Shown one piece after another: positions 42,425 through 53,955 of a stretch of 64,000 bases of DNA. Location of the stretch: positions 186,001-250,000 of the forward strand of contig JAEBUN010000024.1 in NCBI GenBank assembly GCA_023014365.1. The letters are read 5' to 3'. The DNA comes from Lepiota brunneoincarnata (lineage: Eukaryota; Basidiomycota; Agaricomycetes; Agaricales; Agaricaceae). A program made the translations under genes and the position numbers. The notes under the pieces are model-generated. The model did not search any database, had not been told where the DNA came from, and saw nothing but the letters and a program-made list of their open reading frames with translations. Every line of letters starts with the position of its first letter. Within the stretch, counting starts at the first letter, position 1.

Positions 42425-45003
42425 ATTTCTGCCCCGAGGCGTGTATTTTGGAGTTGTGTGCAAACTTGGCGATAGGGAGGGTTTCTGACCAGTCAAGGGG
42501 GTTTCTGGTGCAGTATATGGCAAGGTAGGTTTCGATTTCTTGATTGTATTGTTCGGTGGAACCATCTGTCTGGGGGTGGTATGCAGTTGAGAATGCTTGT
42601 TGGATGTTTAGGCGTTTGGCTAGTTGTTGGAGGGAGTTGGCAGCGAATCTGGGATCTCGATCTGATATGATTTTGTCAGGTAATCCGAATCTGGTGAAGA
42701 CCTTTTCTATTAATAATTGTCCGATGTCATCGGTGTTTAATCGATCTGAGGTTGGGATGAAAATTACCCCCTTTGTAAGGCTGTGGTCCACCACAGACAA
42801 TATCGCATTATGGCCAGCGCTAGGCGGTAGACCAGTGATAAGATCCCATGAGATCTGTGCAAATGGGCGTTTGGAAGATGATGGTGGGATCGGTTGAGTT
42901 GGTGCACGATCTGGTCTGCGTATGATCTTGTGTTGCTGACACTCTGGACAGCCTTTGACGTAGTTCTTTATGAACATCGACATTCCTGGCCAATATACTT
43001 CTTTCTTGGTGAGGCGGTATGTTTCCTGTTCTCCAGGATGGCCACGTGTAGGGTGGTCATGGTATCTTGCGATGACATCGTGTCTGAGTTGGAGGTCTTC
43101 TGGAATAATGACATGTTCTTGGAACGTGAGGAGTGGACCATTTGAGGTCGGGACTGTTCCGAAGTCTTTATCGGCGGCGTTAGGATGGGTTTCTTTTAGG
43201 AGTTTGAACGCTTCAGTGGTTCTAGTGTTGTATTTGGGTGATTCCGTGATTCTTTCTTGGAGTTCCATATCGATAGTGGCGATAAAGAGGTGTTCTGGGA
43301 GTATTGTGATCAGGTTTTGATCTTCTGTGTCAGCAGTGGCAACAAAGAGGTTGTTTGGGAGTATGGTGACATCTTCATTATCGTTATCCTCATCAGGAAT
43401 GTGGTCTGGTCGTCTTGATAGGGCGTCTGGTGCAGGGATCTTTGATCCTGGGACGTGTTCTAATTTGAAGTTGTAGTCAGTGAGGGTCTGGACCCATCGT
43501 GCTTGTCTGCGGTTGATTTTCTGGGGTTTGCGCCAGTATGTTAGATTTTGATGATCTGTTCTGATACGGACAGTATGGGGGCTGCCAAGGAGATAGTGGC
43601 GCCAATCTTCAAGGGCTCAGATAATAGCGAGAAGTTCCCTGTCATAGATATCGTAATTGCGTTCCGCTGGTCCGAACATCTTTGAATAGAATGATACGGG
43701 TTTCCATATTCCGTTGATGTCGTGTTGATACAAGACAGCTCCTGATGCAAATTTAGAAGCATCAGCTTCTATTTCAAAGGGTTTTGTGGAGTCGGGCATG
43801 AGGAGTACTGGTTCCTTTAGGAATTCATTCTTGAGCATTTCGAACGCTTTCTGTTGCTCTTCTTTCCATTCAAATTTGTTTGATTTGGAAAGGAGTTGGT
43901 TCAGGGGTTTGGTGTGGTGGGAGTAGCTGCAGATGAACTTCCGGTAGAAGTTACAGAATCCGATGAATTTCCAAATGTGTCAGACTGTTTTTGGCACTGG
44001 CCAGTCCTCTATTCCTTTGAGTTTTCCGGGATCCATTTTGATCTCGTCTGGCATGATGATCATGCTGAGGTATTCAAGTCATTGTTTGTTGAACTCACAT
44101 TTCTCCGTTTTGAGGTAGAGGTCGTTTTCCTGCAGGATTTGTAGTACTTTTTCTGTAAGTCGGTCGGTTTCTTCCTGGGTTTTACCGTAGATTAGGATAT
44201 CATCCATGTAGATGATGATTCCTCCTTTCTCCATTATTTCGGAGAATAACGTGTCCATCATATGTTGGAACATCACGGGACTGTTGCAGAGTCCGAAAAA
44301 CATAACAGTCAGTTCAAAAAGACCCATGGGAGTCTTGAACGCTGCTTTCCATTGATTGCCATCTTTGATTCTGACGTTATTGTATCCTAGGCGGACATCG
44401 AGCTTAGTGAAATACTTAGCTTCTTTGAGTTTGTCCATGATGGAGGAAATCATGGGGATTGGGTAAGCGTTTTTGATGGTATGATCGTTTAGATAACAAT
44501 AGTCTTGGCAGGGTCGGAGGTCTCCTCCTTTCTTGGCAATGAAAAAGAAGGGTGATGCCATAGGGGATTTTGAAGGGCAGATGTAGCCTTTTTGGAGGTT
44601 TTCGTCTATGAATTCCTTCAGCACTTTTTCTTTGGCAGGTGCCACTTGATAAGGTTTCATCGATTTTGCTTTGAATGTTGGTTTTAGTTCAATTTTGTGA
44701 TCAAACGTTCTTGATGGTGGGAATCGTTCGGAGGCTTTTTTGTTGAATATTCTAGCCCATCGGGCGAATCTTCGAGGGATCTTGGGTATTTCCTTGTTTG
44801 ATTCTGGTTGTTTATTTTTTGGTTTGCCGATTTTGTCGGGTTGTGTTGCTCATTGTGGAGCGTTGTGGCATGTGTAGCTTTGGCGTTTACTTCTAATGGG
44901 GTTAGAAGCATCGGATTCATTTCTCTTTCCAAAGAGAAGGTGTCAAGGTCAACGTTTGATAGGTTGACGTATTCCTCAGGGTTTTCCTTGGGTTGGGAGG
45001 TCT
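42425..45003 (-). pseudogene. RT, RNase H and integrase of element A2
   Basis: RT contains [18 protein letters not shown] and [16 protein letters not shown]. RNase H contains [18 protein letters not shown]. Integrase has GHPGEQETYRLTKKE, GCPECQQHK, SDRDPRF and HPQTDGSTEQYNQEIE and is cut off after HNSKIHASGQK. A TGA at 44079-44081 lies in RT where element A has CAA and element B has CGT (Arg). RNase H is frameshifted near 43,600. Confidence 0.85.
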
Positions 45004-47397
45004 TTCCAGCCATTATGTCCATGGTGATGGAGTTGAGTTTGACAGGTCATCGTAGGGTTCTGAGGAGTTTGGAAAAGTCTTGGTGATCGATTTGTGGTTT
45101 CCAAGAAAACGCCTTGGTCTTCCAGTTGATGTCAGGATTGTGTTGTTCCAACCAGGGAAATCCAATGATGAGGTCTTTCTCACCAGTATTTGTGACGTAC
45201 GCTTCTAGCGTGCAATCTCTTCCATCGATGATAGTTCTGATTTTGATGTATTCATGGATCTTGCTATGTTGATTATCAGTTCCGTCAACGTTACTGAGTG
45301 GAATTGGTTGGTCCAGCCATTTGGTTTGATAACCATGTCGTTCAATGACTTTGTGGGAGATGAAGTTCCCTTGGGCTCCTAAATCTATCAGAGCAGTGAT
45401 GGCCACAGGTTTTGATGTCCGTTCACTCCAAATCTCGATGGGTAAGAAAAGGGATCGTTTATTCAGGGATAGTCGTAATTGTACAGAGTTTATTGAGAAA
45501 GTGTCCTTCTGGGAGTGATAGTACGAAATGTCCTTCTGAGTTCTGGAATGTGCAGGGGCACATCGGTCGACAGTGTTTCTTTTTAAAAATCCTGGAATGG
45601 ACACATCTCCAGGTCCTCGGCTAGCACAGAGTGGAGTTCTTGTTGGAGTTCAGGGTCAAGATCATCAACCATTTGGCGCATCTGAGATGCGACTTCTGCG
45701 ACAGCAAGGGAATACTTGTGTTGCGGTGATTGTTGGGCGTTCCGGTTTGGAATTCCGGGACGGGTGTTTTGTTGTCCAGGGAAGGGACGGTTGGGGTTTC
45801 TTGCAGGGCAAGGAGGATTGGTGCGCATTCCTGGGAAGCGTCTGGCTGGCGGTGGTTGAGGGCATTTGCTGACCCAATGATCTTTAGCTCCACATCGGAA
45901 GCATTCCTGGTTTTGGTATGATTTCATTTGTTGTCCAGTGACAACGGCATCTAACTCCAATGGTTCTTGTGCGGAATTTTCTTCAGCATATTCTGGTTGT
46001 GGAATTTCAGGATAAGGATCTTCGAATCCTTCTTCCATTGCGGCATGGTCTATTTCCATGGTGTGTGGGTCTCGTGGGGTGAAACGTGGAGCATTGCTTC
46101 TTTGATAGAATTGTGCATAGGGCACGTTGTTGTTTGGGCGGTTTGGTCCACGGTTGGGTTGGTATTGGTTCCTTTGGGGGAACGTGTTTCTGGGAGTGCC
46201 ATAGAGGGCATTGATTTGGCGGAAATTGTCATCGAGCTTATTGGCTTGGGTGTACCAAGCAGCGATAGTCGTCAGAGGGTTTTCTGATTTGTCGATTTTC
46301 ATGGCAATGCGGCGGTTGATTGCTTTGCGGTATAGATCGATCAAGGTGCAATCTTCATTTAGCCCAGCTTGATGGACAAGTTCTTTGAACTGAGCATTGA
46401 ACTTGGTCATTGGCTTGCCTGCTTGGTGCAGGGTTTGAAGTCTGGTATGCACATACGCATGTTCGTCTGCTGGGGTGAAGTTGGCTCTAAGTCGAGCAGT
46501 GAAGTTGTCCCATGACTCCATGGCTATGGGTTGCCCTTGTTGCGTTTGGGCATTTCTCTCGTGGAGGTATTGTCTAGCCCAGGCTCGGGCATCTCCTGAT
46601 TGCATTGTTGAAAGGACAAATAGAGTCCTAGCAAGATCGGTGTTGTACGTTGTTGCATTGGCAAGTACGTAAACTTCGCATTGGAAGATCCAATCTTCGA
46701 ACAGTCTTCTAGTTCCATCGAAGGCGATGGGTTTGAGGAGTCCTAACTCCTTTGGGTTTTGTGCGGCGGCCATTATTTGTAATTGTCCGGGTGGTGGCGG
46801 CGGTGGTGGTGCTGGGGGTTGTGGTGATTGTACAGGAGGAGCCGGTAGGGCTAAGGGTACAGTTGGTGTGGGTAATGCGGGTGGTTGTGGATTGGGATCC
46901 GATTGGTTGTCATCTGTTATATAGACGTCGGAGTTGTTATCTGCTGGGGGGGTTTTTCCCTGATTTATGGTGTATTCATGGTGTGTAAGTAAGTTTTCTT
47001 CTGATGCGGAAAGTCCTCTCGGTTGCTTGAGGGCGTTTTTAAGTCTTTGGAGTTTGTAGTTGTTTAATGGGTCTACTTTGGCACGGTATTCTTTGGCTTG
47101 TTTGCGTCTTCTTTCTTCTTCTTTGTAGTGTTCTTTTAATTCTCTTTTGTGTTGTATTCTTTGTCATTCTGCTAGTTCGTCAGCAAAACTTGTTCTTGTA
47201 TGTGTTGATGTACTTGGAGTGGGTGAGTCGAATGGGGATGGAGGATAGAATGGGGATGGCGTCTGAGTGGGGATAGGGTTTCTTCTGGGATCCGGGTTTT
47301 GGGTTCCTGATCCTGAGATTCTACTCCTTGATTTGGGGGGAGGAGGTGATGGGGATTCTCGGGCCGAGAATTTCTTTGGAGGTGTGGTGATATTTGT
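45004..47397 (-). pseudogene. gag and protease of element A2
   Basis: Gag from MAAAQNPKELGLLKPIAFDG is open for 396 codons to the end of the nucleocapsid part, with zinc knuckle CFRCGAKDHWVSKC. Upstream the same frame carries a proline-rich N-terminus and one TGA. Protease (ALIDLGAQGNFISHKVIERH) has Leu in place of the Ser of the DSG catalytic triad, so this protease would be inactive. Confidence 0.85.
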
Positions 47398-47727
47398 CTA
47401 GCGATCGATTATCGCTAGAAGTATGAAAAATTGGGTGGCAATTATGGATATTCCTGAGTATAGGTTCCACAATCTGATGACACAGCAGTGGCAGGGGCAT
47501 GTGATGCATTCAAGTTCTAGGGTTATGATTCGGTAGGCGATGAGGGTGGCGGTAGAAGTGAAAACGAAAATGAGTAGGTAAGCCAGGTCTTCTGGCAGGG
47601 AGAGGTTGAGGGACGTAGCGATGGCTACACAGAAGGGCGGTTTTCTTTCATACGTCATTTTGAACGACCAGGGTACCTCAACGTATTCAGTACGTCGGCA
47701 AAGCAGAGCAGAGTGGAAGGCGAGCAA
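47398..47727 (-). CDS. ORF0 of element A2
   Basis: The same 109-codon hydrophobic leader ORF as in element A (LAYLLIFVFTSTATLIAY, ISIIATQFFILLAIID), ending at the same TAG and followed in frame by gag. About 18 residues differ, and no stop has entered in either copy even though gag and pol of both copies have several. Confidence 0.45.
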   Translation of the reverse strand: MLAFHSALLCRRTEYVEVPWSFKMTYERKPPFCVAIATSLNLSLPEDLAYLLIFVFTSTATLIAYRIITLELECITCPCHCCVIRLWNLYSGISIIATQFFILLAIIDR

Positions 47728-47756
47728 GAGATAAGCAGCAAAGTATCTTAGCGTTT

Positions 47757-48139
47757 TGTTACCCGGGTTAGGGGTTTGCTCTTGAGTAGCACGGCGTTTG
47801 ACACAGGATATCTATACAGACTTGGTCCTGTCCTACTAGGCGTGACTTGGAGACGACGGAGCACTATAAGTCCAGCCGGTTATGGCAAAGAGGTATAGGA
47901 GGCAAGAACTTTATAACGCTAAGATAAGGATACAAGGTATTGTACTGTATCCTTATATACTTCTAAGTGTGGCTATACTCCTACTATAATAGTCCAGACC
48001 AAGGTAATTATGAGTCAGAGATAAGAAACATGAGGCATGTGGTAAGAATCGTCCTTCTGATGTACACTACTGATAGTTTCGTAGTGACATGGGAAATGTA
48101 ACTAAAAATAACTGTCCTTCTGATGGAATTCTGATAACA
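47757..48139 (-). repeat. 5' LTR of element A2
   Basis: 383 bp with the A-family termini. It is directly followed at 48140 by family-B LTR sequence, so A2 inserted into an older B-family LTR. Confidence 0.9.
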
Positions 48140-48603
48140 TTATTGGGCTGTTCTACTTGTCCTGCACAGTCTTGACCATGATGCACATCCTAGCTGATGG
48201 CATCCTACTGTTATTTATATATTACAATGAGTCAGTGTCCTCATTCTCCATTCCACTGCTGTGCAATGTTCCATCGCTTTCCTCTGACTCATAGTTCTCT
48301 TCTCCCAATTCTATCTCCATGGATTCTCTTCCATTCTTGCTCTCCATTCTCTTGGTGCTTCCATCCGTATCGGAGGTTGGATCGGTCAATCTGTGGCTAT
48401 CTTCTTCATCCTTGGGGTATTCCAGAATATCCTCCAGAGTTATCTCCATTCCTGCTTCTCTTGCCAGGTCCTGCATGGTGTTGTAATATTCCCCTTCTTC
48501 GTCTTCATATTCCTACCCTTGCAACTGGTCTGTGGTTTCCTGTACCCATCTTGTAAAGTCAAATAGTTGTTCTTGTTCCTCTCGGTCCAGACTGTTCATA
48601 ACA
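48140..48603 (-). repeat. Family-B LTR relic, U3 part
   Basis: On the minus strand it starts TGTTATGAACAGTC at 48603 and covers the first two thirds of the B LTR before being cut by A2. The U3 reading frame is still largely open here (MQDLAREAGMEITLEDILEY ending DTDSL), with an in-frame insertion near its end. This supports a coding role for U3. Confidence 0.85.
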
Positions 48604-49110
48604 GGAACCTGACCAGAGGATCCATTTCAACTTGATTCAGGATGATCCTGTGAAGATGTGGAAGGCCCTGGAGCAAATACACCTCCAAAAGCATGCTGGG
48701 ACACATTTTAATGCATATGATGACTTATTCAGCATCAGGAAGCAAGAGGACAAGTCTCTGCAGGCTCTGATGAACAGGGTGGATGAAAATACTTGAACAA
48801 TTGTGAATCTCCGCCCCCCTGGCTTCACACTAGCCTAGCTGGATGAAGAACTGGCCTCCATGGCTCTCATCAGAGCCCTCCCTGCTGAGGAATTCTCCTC
48901 ATTCACCTCTTCCCTCCTGCTCATGGACAAGCTTGATAAGGCTTCTGTGCACCAGGCTTTCATCACAGAGGATGTTCAACATTGTAGATGTGCTGGGGAC
49001 ACTGCAGGCTCCACCCAGGCACTGGCAACATGCTCTGCACCCACTCCTTCATCTGGGAAATGCAAATTTTGTGACAAGCCTAGCCACATACTGCTAAGTG
49101 CTACTCCTTG
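48604..49110 (+). pseudogene. Ty1/copia gag relic
   Basis: A decayed copia-type gag (UBN2 style): HFNLIQDDPVKMWKALEQIH, LQALMNRVDENT, MALIRALPAEEFSSFTSSLL, and the remains of a zinc knuckle (GKCKFCDKPSHI). At least two stops occur in frame (near 48795 and 48833). The 5' end is cut at the B LTR. Confidence 0.7.
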
Positions 49111-49442
49111 TTGGCATTGCTTCTTGATCTGGTACTACCACCAGCAATGTGCACAGCCACACCCACCTCAATGCTCTATCTCTCATCCTGCACACCCCCG
49201 CTGTTGGATCCCTCCAGTAGTACTTGCAACCTTACATGTCTTACTCCACCTTGCAACAGGCAGCATGAGGAGGGGCGGATTGTGGTGGATCCTGCAGCCA
49301 AGGCTGCAGTCCCCCCCCTACCCCCTCCACCAACCCACTGGACAGTACTGTCCCCCAGCTCCCCTAGGAGTCCCCAGCCCTTGCTTGCTGAATGCTTCAG
49401 TACAGCAGCCAGCATGCATGCAGCTGTTTCCCCACCCCAGGG

Positions 49443-51360
49443 AATGGCTGTTGACCTGGTGGAGATGATGTGGCAGGCTCAACCTGTCTCCTGCCTCTCT
49501 ACCTTCTTTAACAAGTCCCAGTCCTCCTCCAAGAGGCTGCGCCATCCATTGGATGAGGGGGAGAGGCCCCTCTTTGCCCCTCCATCAATTTCTCCCCTGC
49601 GGGTTGACTTAGATGTCCAATCCTGATGATGAAAGTCAGGCTGATCACCTGCAGGCTATTGGGGAGTCACTAGAGCTTGCCACAGAGTACTTGACTAAGC
49701 ACTCCATGGTGTTGATGATGGGTCCCTCTTGGGAACGGACCTGGAAGGCATTTGACAGGCTCCTGTGGCGCACTGGGTGCTGTGGGTACCTTGACTTTGG
49801 GCTGAAGTGTGAGGGGAATGACAAGGTGACCCTCCAGCAGTCCATTATCAATGGGATGCTGCCCATTTGGGAGGGACATCTCGGACGTCCCAGAGGTTGT
49901 TGGGGGTCCTAGCGGGGTCAAACCTACCAGAACTGCCCCACCCTCCTGGCTGGCCATAGTGCTGGCCCCTATGGATATGACCCCCAACTCCAACTGCCGT
50001 CCTTGGCCATGGTGTCTGGTGGGGCTAAGTCCTCTTGAGCAAAGGGCAAGGGCAAGGCCCCCCCTCTCCCAGTGCCGCTGCCTAACCCTATGGGTTCTGG
50101 CCCATCGCAAGCTGGCATGTCCTATGTGTGGACAGCATTCCTGCTGCCACCGAAGGTTAACCTCTCCACCAAGCCTAGGGGTGCTAAGTGCTTTTTCACT
50201 CAGGTGGCTGCTGCCCCCCCAGTCTCAAGGGATGGTGATACCAAGGTCGTGGAGGCTATTGCTGCTATGGTGAGGGCCTTCCCCCACCTTTCCCCTGCGG
50301 ACATCCTCTACACAGTTGGTGGGGGGTCCCCCACTCTGTCAACTGGGAGGCCTTGCAAGAGGCCTTGCAACACTACCTCTGGCCCCACAAGGTGCCAGGT
50401 TGTCATCCTGTTTGTGGGCCCCTGTCCCCTGGTTAAGGATTTATCTCAGGTCATCGCAAGAGCTAATTGGGCCCTCCTTAACACAAAGTCCTCTCTCAAC
50501 ATCATGTCTGTCTCCCCAGCTTACAATGGCCTATCCCTTGTGACTAACCCAGTTGCATCTCCTGCAGATCTTAGTGTGATTTAGGACTGGGCTTCCCAGT
50601 TCTTCCCTGTGGGTTCGAAGCCTACAGCAATGGTCCCCTCCTTCAAGTCCTTCATGAAAGTGTCAGACATCCCCTTCTTCACCCCTGATGGGTCTCACAT
50701 TACCAGTCAGTGGATTGAGAACATCATGCGGCAGTCATCGCATTGTGGTTTTCAGAACCTCCAGGGCCCTCCCTGGGTCAGGAGGAACTCCGACAAGTCA
50801 GACACTACAACTGTCTGGTTCAAAATCTGGGACTTGCAGACCGGGTCCTCCTCCAAGTCAATGATCAGAAGGTCATTGGCCATTGGACCCTGCACTTGCC
50901 CTATAAGTGTGGCCTCCCAGTGAGTTGGGACATCTCTCTGCCACCATTGCTGGCGGTGGGGGCACCTGACTAATGTCTGCAGGGCAAGATTCCTGACCTG
51001 CCCCATCTGCTCTGAGCCCCACAGTGAGGAGAACCATAGGTTGATGGCAGGGTGCTGCAAGGCCTGCCCCAACACAAACCCACCAGTTCGCCGGCACTGC
51101 TGAGGGCATGAAGTGCCCTCATCAGCCTGGCTGTAGGAACTGTGGTGGCCCCCATGCCACCCACAACAAGAAATGCCCTTTCTGGTGCAAGTGTTTTGAG
51201 GACAGTTGGGCCAAGAAGAGATATCAGGAGGTATGTAGGCTCATCTGCCACCCCCAAGGTCTTGCTAACTCAGTCTAGGAGTAATGCCTAGGGTCCTGAA
51301 TGAGTTATGTATATGGTCTCAGAATGTAAATTGTAATTACATTTTGTTGGAAAATTATGT
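49443..51360 (+). pseudogene. LINE ORF1 and start of ORF2 (plus strand relic)
   Basis: The pieces resemble ORF1 of basidiomycete Tad-like LINEs: a conserved stretch around VWFKIWDLQTGSSSKSMI, then a zinc-knuckle series CHHCWRWGHLTNVC, CPICSEPHSEENH and CRNCGGPHATHNKKCPFWC. Right after ORF1, near 51310, CIWSQNVNCNYILLENYV matches the start of an EEP endonuclease domain of ORF2, which is then cut by the poly(T) tract of an opposite LINE. Multiple frameshifts and stops make it a relic. Confidence 0.7.
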
Positions 51361-53955
51361 TTTCTTTTTTTTTCTTCTTTTTTTTTAATCTCCAATTTAT
51401 AACACAGGCTGCATAGGGAGGCTGCGTGCAGCTACATACTACAGTACAAACGACCAAGCTGTACACCACAGGGTATTTGTACATACAATGTGTGACTGCA
51501 GATGCAGGCATGCATCTCCCCATGCCCAGGAAGAAGCTGCCCTGAGTGAATGAGGGTGGGAGGACAGCTGCCACCCACCATGTGGAGCAGGCACCAGACC
51601 AGAGCCATGGTGCCATAACTGACACTGAATGAGCATGTGGGATCCAGGCCCCACTGTGGAGATATGTGGGCTGCAGGGGATGGTCATCATCCCTGGCAAG
51701 CTGGAGGAAGCTATGCCCGCAATAGTTGGGATGTGGAACAAAGGTCCAAAAGTTGGAGACCTGGCCTGTTCTCGTCCGCAAATGGGCTGAACAGCTCAGT
51801 AAGCTGTGGAAGCACATTCTGTAAGGGGACAGGCGTCGCGTTCCACGTCGTGCCCCCCCCTTACGCAAGGTATGTCTAGAGACTTGTGGTTGGATGTCTG
51901 GGCTCGGCCTTCCTAGCCGATGCCCAATGTCCAAGCCTGGTCTCGGCCTTCGGCCACCCCCATCCCCGAGCCCGATCCGCAGACGACCTTATCATCTATA
52001 GTTGTTTGAATATTGTTTGTGCGTGTTATTTCTGGTAGCTACTGTAGTGTTTGGTTACCCGGTCTGTGCGCAGACCGCTATGTATATATGTAGCGTGGGT
52101 GGCGATTGTAATCGCCACCTGAATATCAAATTGGTTCCAGCGCTCTTACTTCCCCTAACACATTCTGCACCTCCATAAGAGCACTCTTCACCTTGGGCCA
52201 AAGTGCTAGGGTGAGAGATGAAATAGACCAAGGGTGCTCCAGGGAGCTCCCCCTGAACTTGTGGCCCAGCAAGGGCCAAAGCGGATGATTTGCTGCAAGA
52301 GTGGCAACCTGGAATATTGTTCGGGAAGCTAGCTTCTTGAGATGCAACCTGAAAGGCAGAAGGCCCACAAGGACTTCTGCCCCCCTGGAGGGAGATGTGC
52401 AAAATACACCGATGATTCAGTTAGCAGCTCACCACTGCATGGAGTTGAACATCTTGAGGATCCCCTTGTTATGGAAACCCTTGTGATACCACAAGTGGAA
52501 CCCATACATGGCTATAGGAACCATGCAGGACCGGTAGAGAAGGTGCTTCTGGTCAGGAAGCAGCCCCCAGGTAGAATTACCAAGCATCCCCATCACACTA
52601 ACTGTGGAAAAGGCCTTGGTAGAATAGTAACACACATGCTCACAAAAAGTGAGAGCACAGTTGAAATAGAAACCCAAGTACTGCCAGAATGGCTTGGGCC
52701 TCAAGGGGGTGTCCCCCATATATGGATGGAAGCCCAGGTCAATGGGTGGGTTGGCATCCCTTGGACTATGAGAGAAGTGAAAAACCTCAGACTTGGTATG
52801 TTCAAGCATGAGGCCAAATGAGTCAAAGAGCCCATGCATGCAGTGGTAAGCCACCTGCAGGGCAGAGACATTGTCATCCCAAGTCTTAGACTGGACTATG
52901 AGAGTCCTGTCATTGACATATGAAAGCATGTCAATGCCAAGGCTGGGGGTCCTCTGGTAGTACAGATATACCAGAGGCACGAGGTACAGAGTGGAGAGGA
53001 CTGGAGACAGAATAGAGCCCGGCCCCACACCCACATCCGCCTGCCTGGGGCCAGACTGGAAGAAGTTCCATAAGTAAGTGGTAGACCTCCTGACCAGATA
53101 GGAACCAAAGAACCACACCAGTTCAGGTGCAAATCCCGATTGTAAAAGAACCTACCAGAATCATGTCATGATTCAGTAATGGAAAAAACTGAGCAATGTC
53201 AAAGGCGACAACACTTGTGTGTAGGCCCTGAGCTCACCCCACACAAACAAGATGAGTGAGGATCAACCCGGTGTCTTCAGTAGACTTCTGGCATATGCCA
53301 CCAACCTGGTTGGGATGAAACACTTCCCCATTTGATGCAGTCAAACTGGAGGCAGTTGGAGATCATCTTCTCCACAAGCTTACCCAGTGTGTTCAACAAC
53401 ACATGATCAGCCTGAAGGCCTTGGGCGTAGAGTATGAGGGCTTCCCCAGCTTAGGTATGACCACTGAGTTAGACTCCTTGAAATAATCAGGCCAATGCCC
53501 TGCCATCAGGCAGGCATTGGCAAGGCTGACAAACACATGGCAGGACACTTGGTCCACCACAATGTCCTTCAGGTAGGACCACATAACATGGTCAGGCCTG
53601 GAAGCAGACCTCTTCGCACAAGAATGCAGAGCATCCTCAAGTTCCAAGGTTGAGAATGGGTACCACTGCTCTCTCCACTTGCGCAGGGAGAGCATCCAGC
53701 ACAGAGGGATCTACAGTGTGGCCAGAGGCCGCATTGTAGGTCCCATGAAGGGCATCCCAAAGGGAGTCCATATCATGATACGGCACACCATTGTGCTGAA
53801 TTGTGTTGCACACTAGAAGTTTGCGCTGTTTAACTCAGGCCATGAGGTCCCAGGGACACTTGTTTGTGGAGGCAATCTCCTTGATCTTATCATTGAAGAA
53901 CTGGCATTTGATGGCCTTAACGACTTGTCAGAACTCAAACCACATATCCCCCAAA
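51361..53955 (-). pseudogene. LINE ORF2 reverse transcriptase relic (minus strand) with poly(A) end
   Basis: On the minus strand from about 53955: WYPFSTLELEDALHSCAKRS, VIPKLGKPSYSTPKAFR, then GPGSILSPVLSTLYLVPL and the active-site region MLSYVNDRTLIVQS (Asn for the first Asp of the usual F/YxDD). The C-terminal region (HLKKLASRTIFQVATLAANH) follows. It ends leftward at a T-rich run on the plus strand (51358-51388), the poly(A) tail. It inserted into the opposite-strand LINE, and itself received a solo LTR at 51820-52160. Confidence 0.8.
51820..52160 (+). repeat. Solo LTR of the element-D family
   Basis: 341 bp from TGTAAGGGGAC to CCCCTAACA, flanked by CATTC on both sides (51815-51819, 52161-52165). 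It shares long stretches with the D LTRs, including GGCTCGGCC/GGCTCAGCC and the GTATATA box, and it interrupts the LINE ORF2 C-terminal region. Confidence 0.9.

Larger units (their letters stand above)
42425..48139 (-). mobile_element. Element A2: truncated A-family chromovirus, minus orientation
   Basis: From its 5' LTR (47757-48139) leftward it holds ORF0, gag, protease, RT, RNase H and integrase. It stops within integrase at 42425, where the A3 LTR begins. The chromodomain, 3' ORFs and 3' LTR of this copy are missing. It is the best comparison for element A because it lacks the B insertion. Confidence 0.88.

Noticed and set aside
42039..42440. Autointegration as the main explanation for the opposed A2/A3 junction
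   Set aside because: It fits the precise LTR-end joining, but insertion of one A copy into another followed by deletion at the hAT needs no circular intermediate and explains the same join.
51305..51934. 209-codon minus-strand frame ending in a Lys-rich run
   Set aside because: It crosses a solo LTR and a poly(A) tract of a LINE; the Lys run is the translated poly(A). Not a gene.
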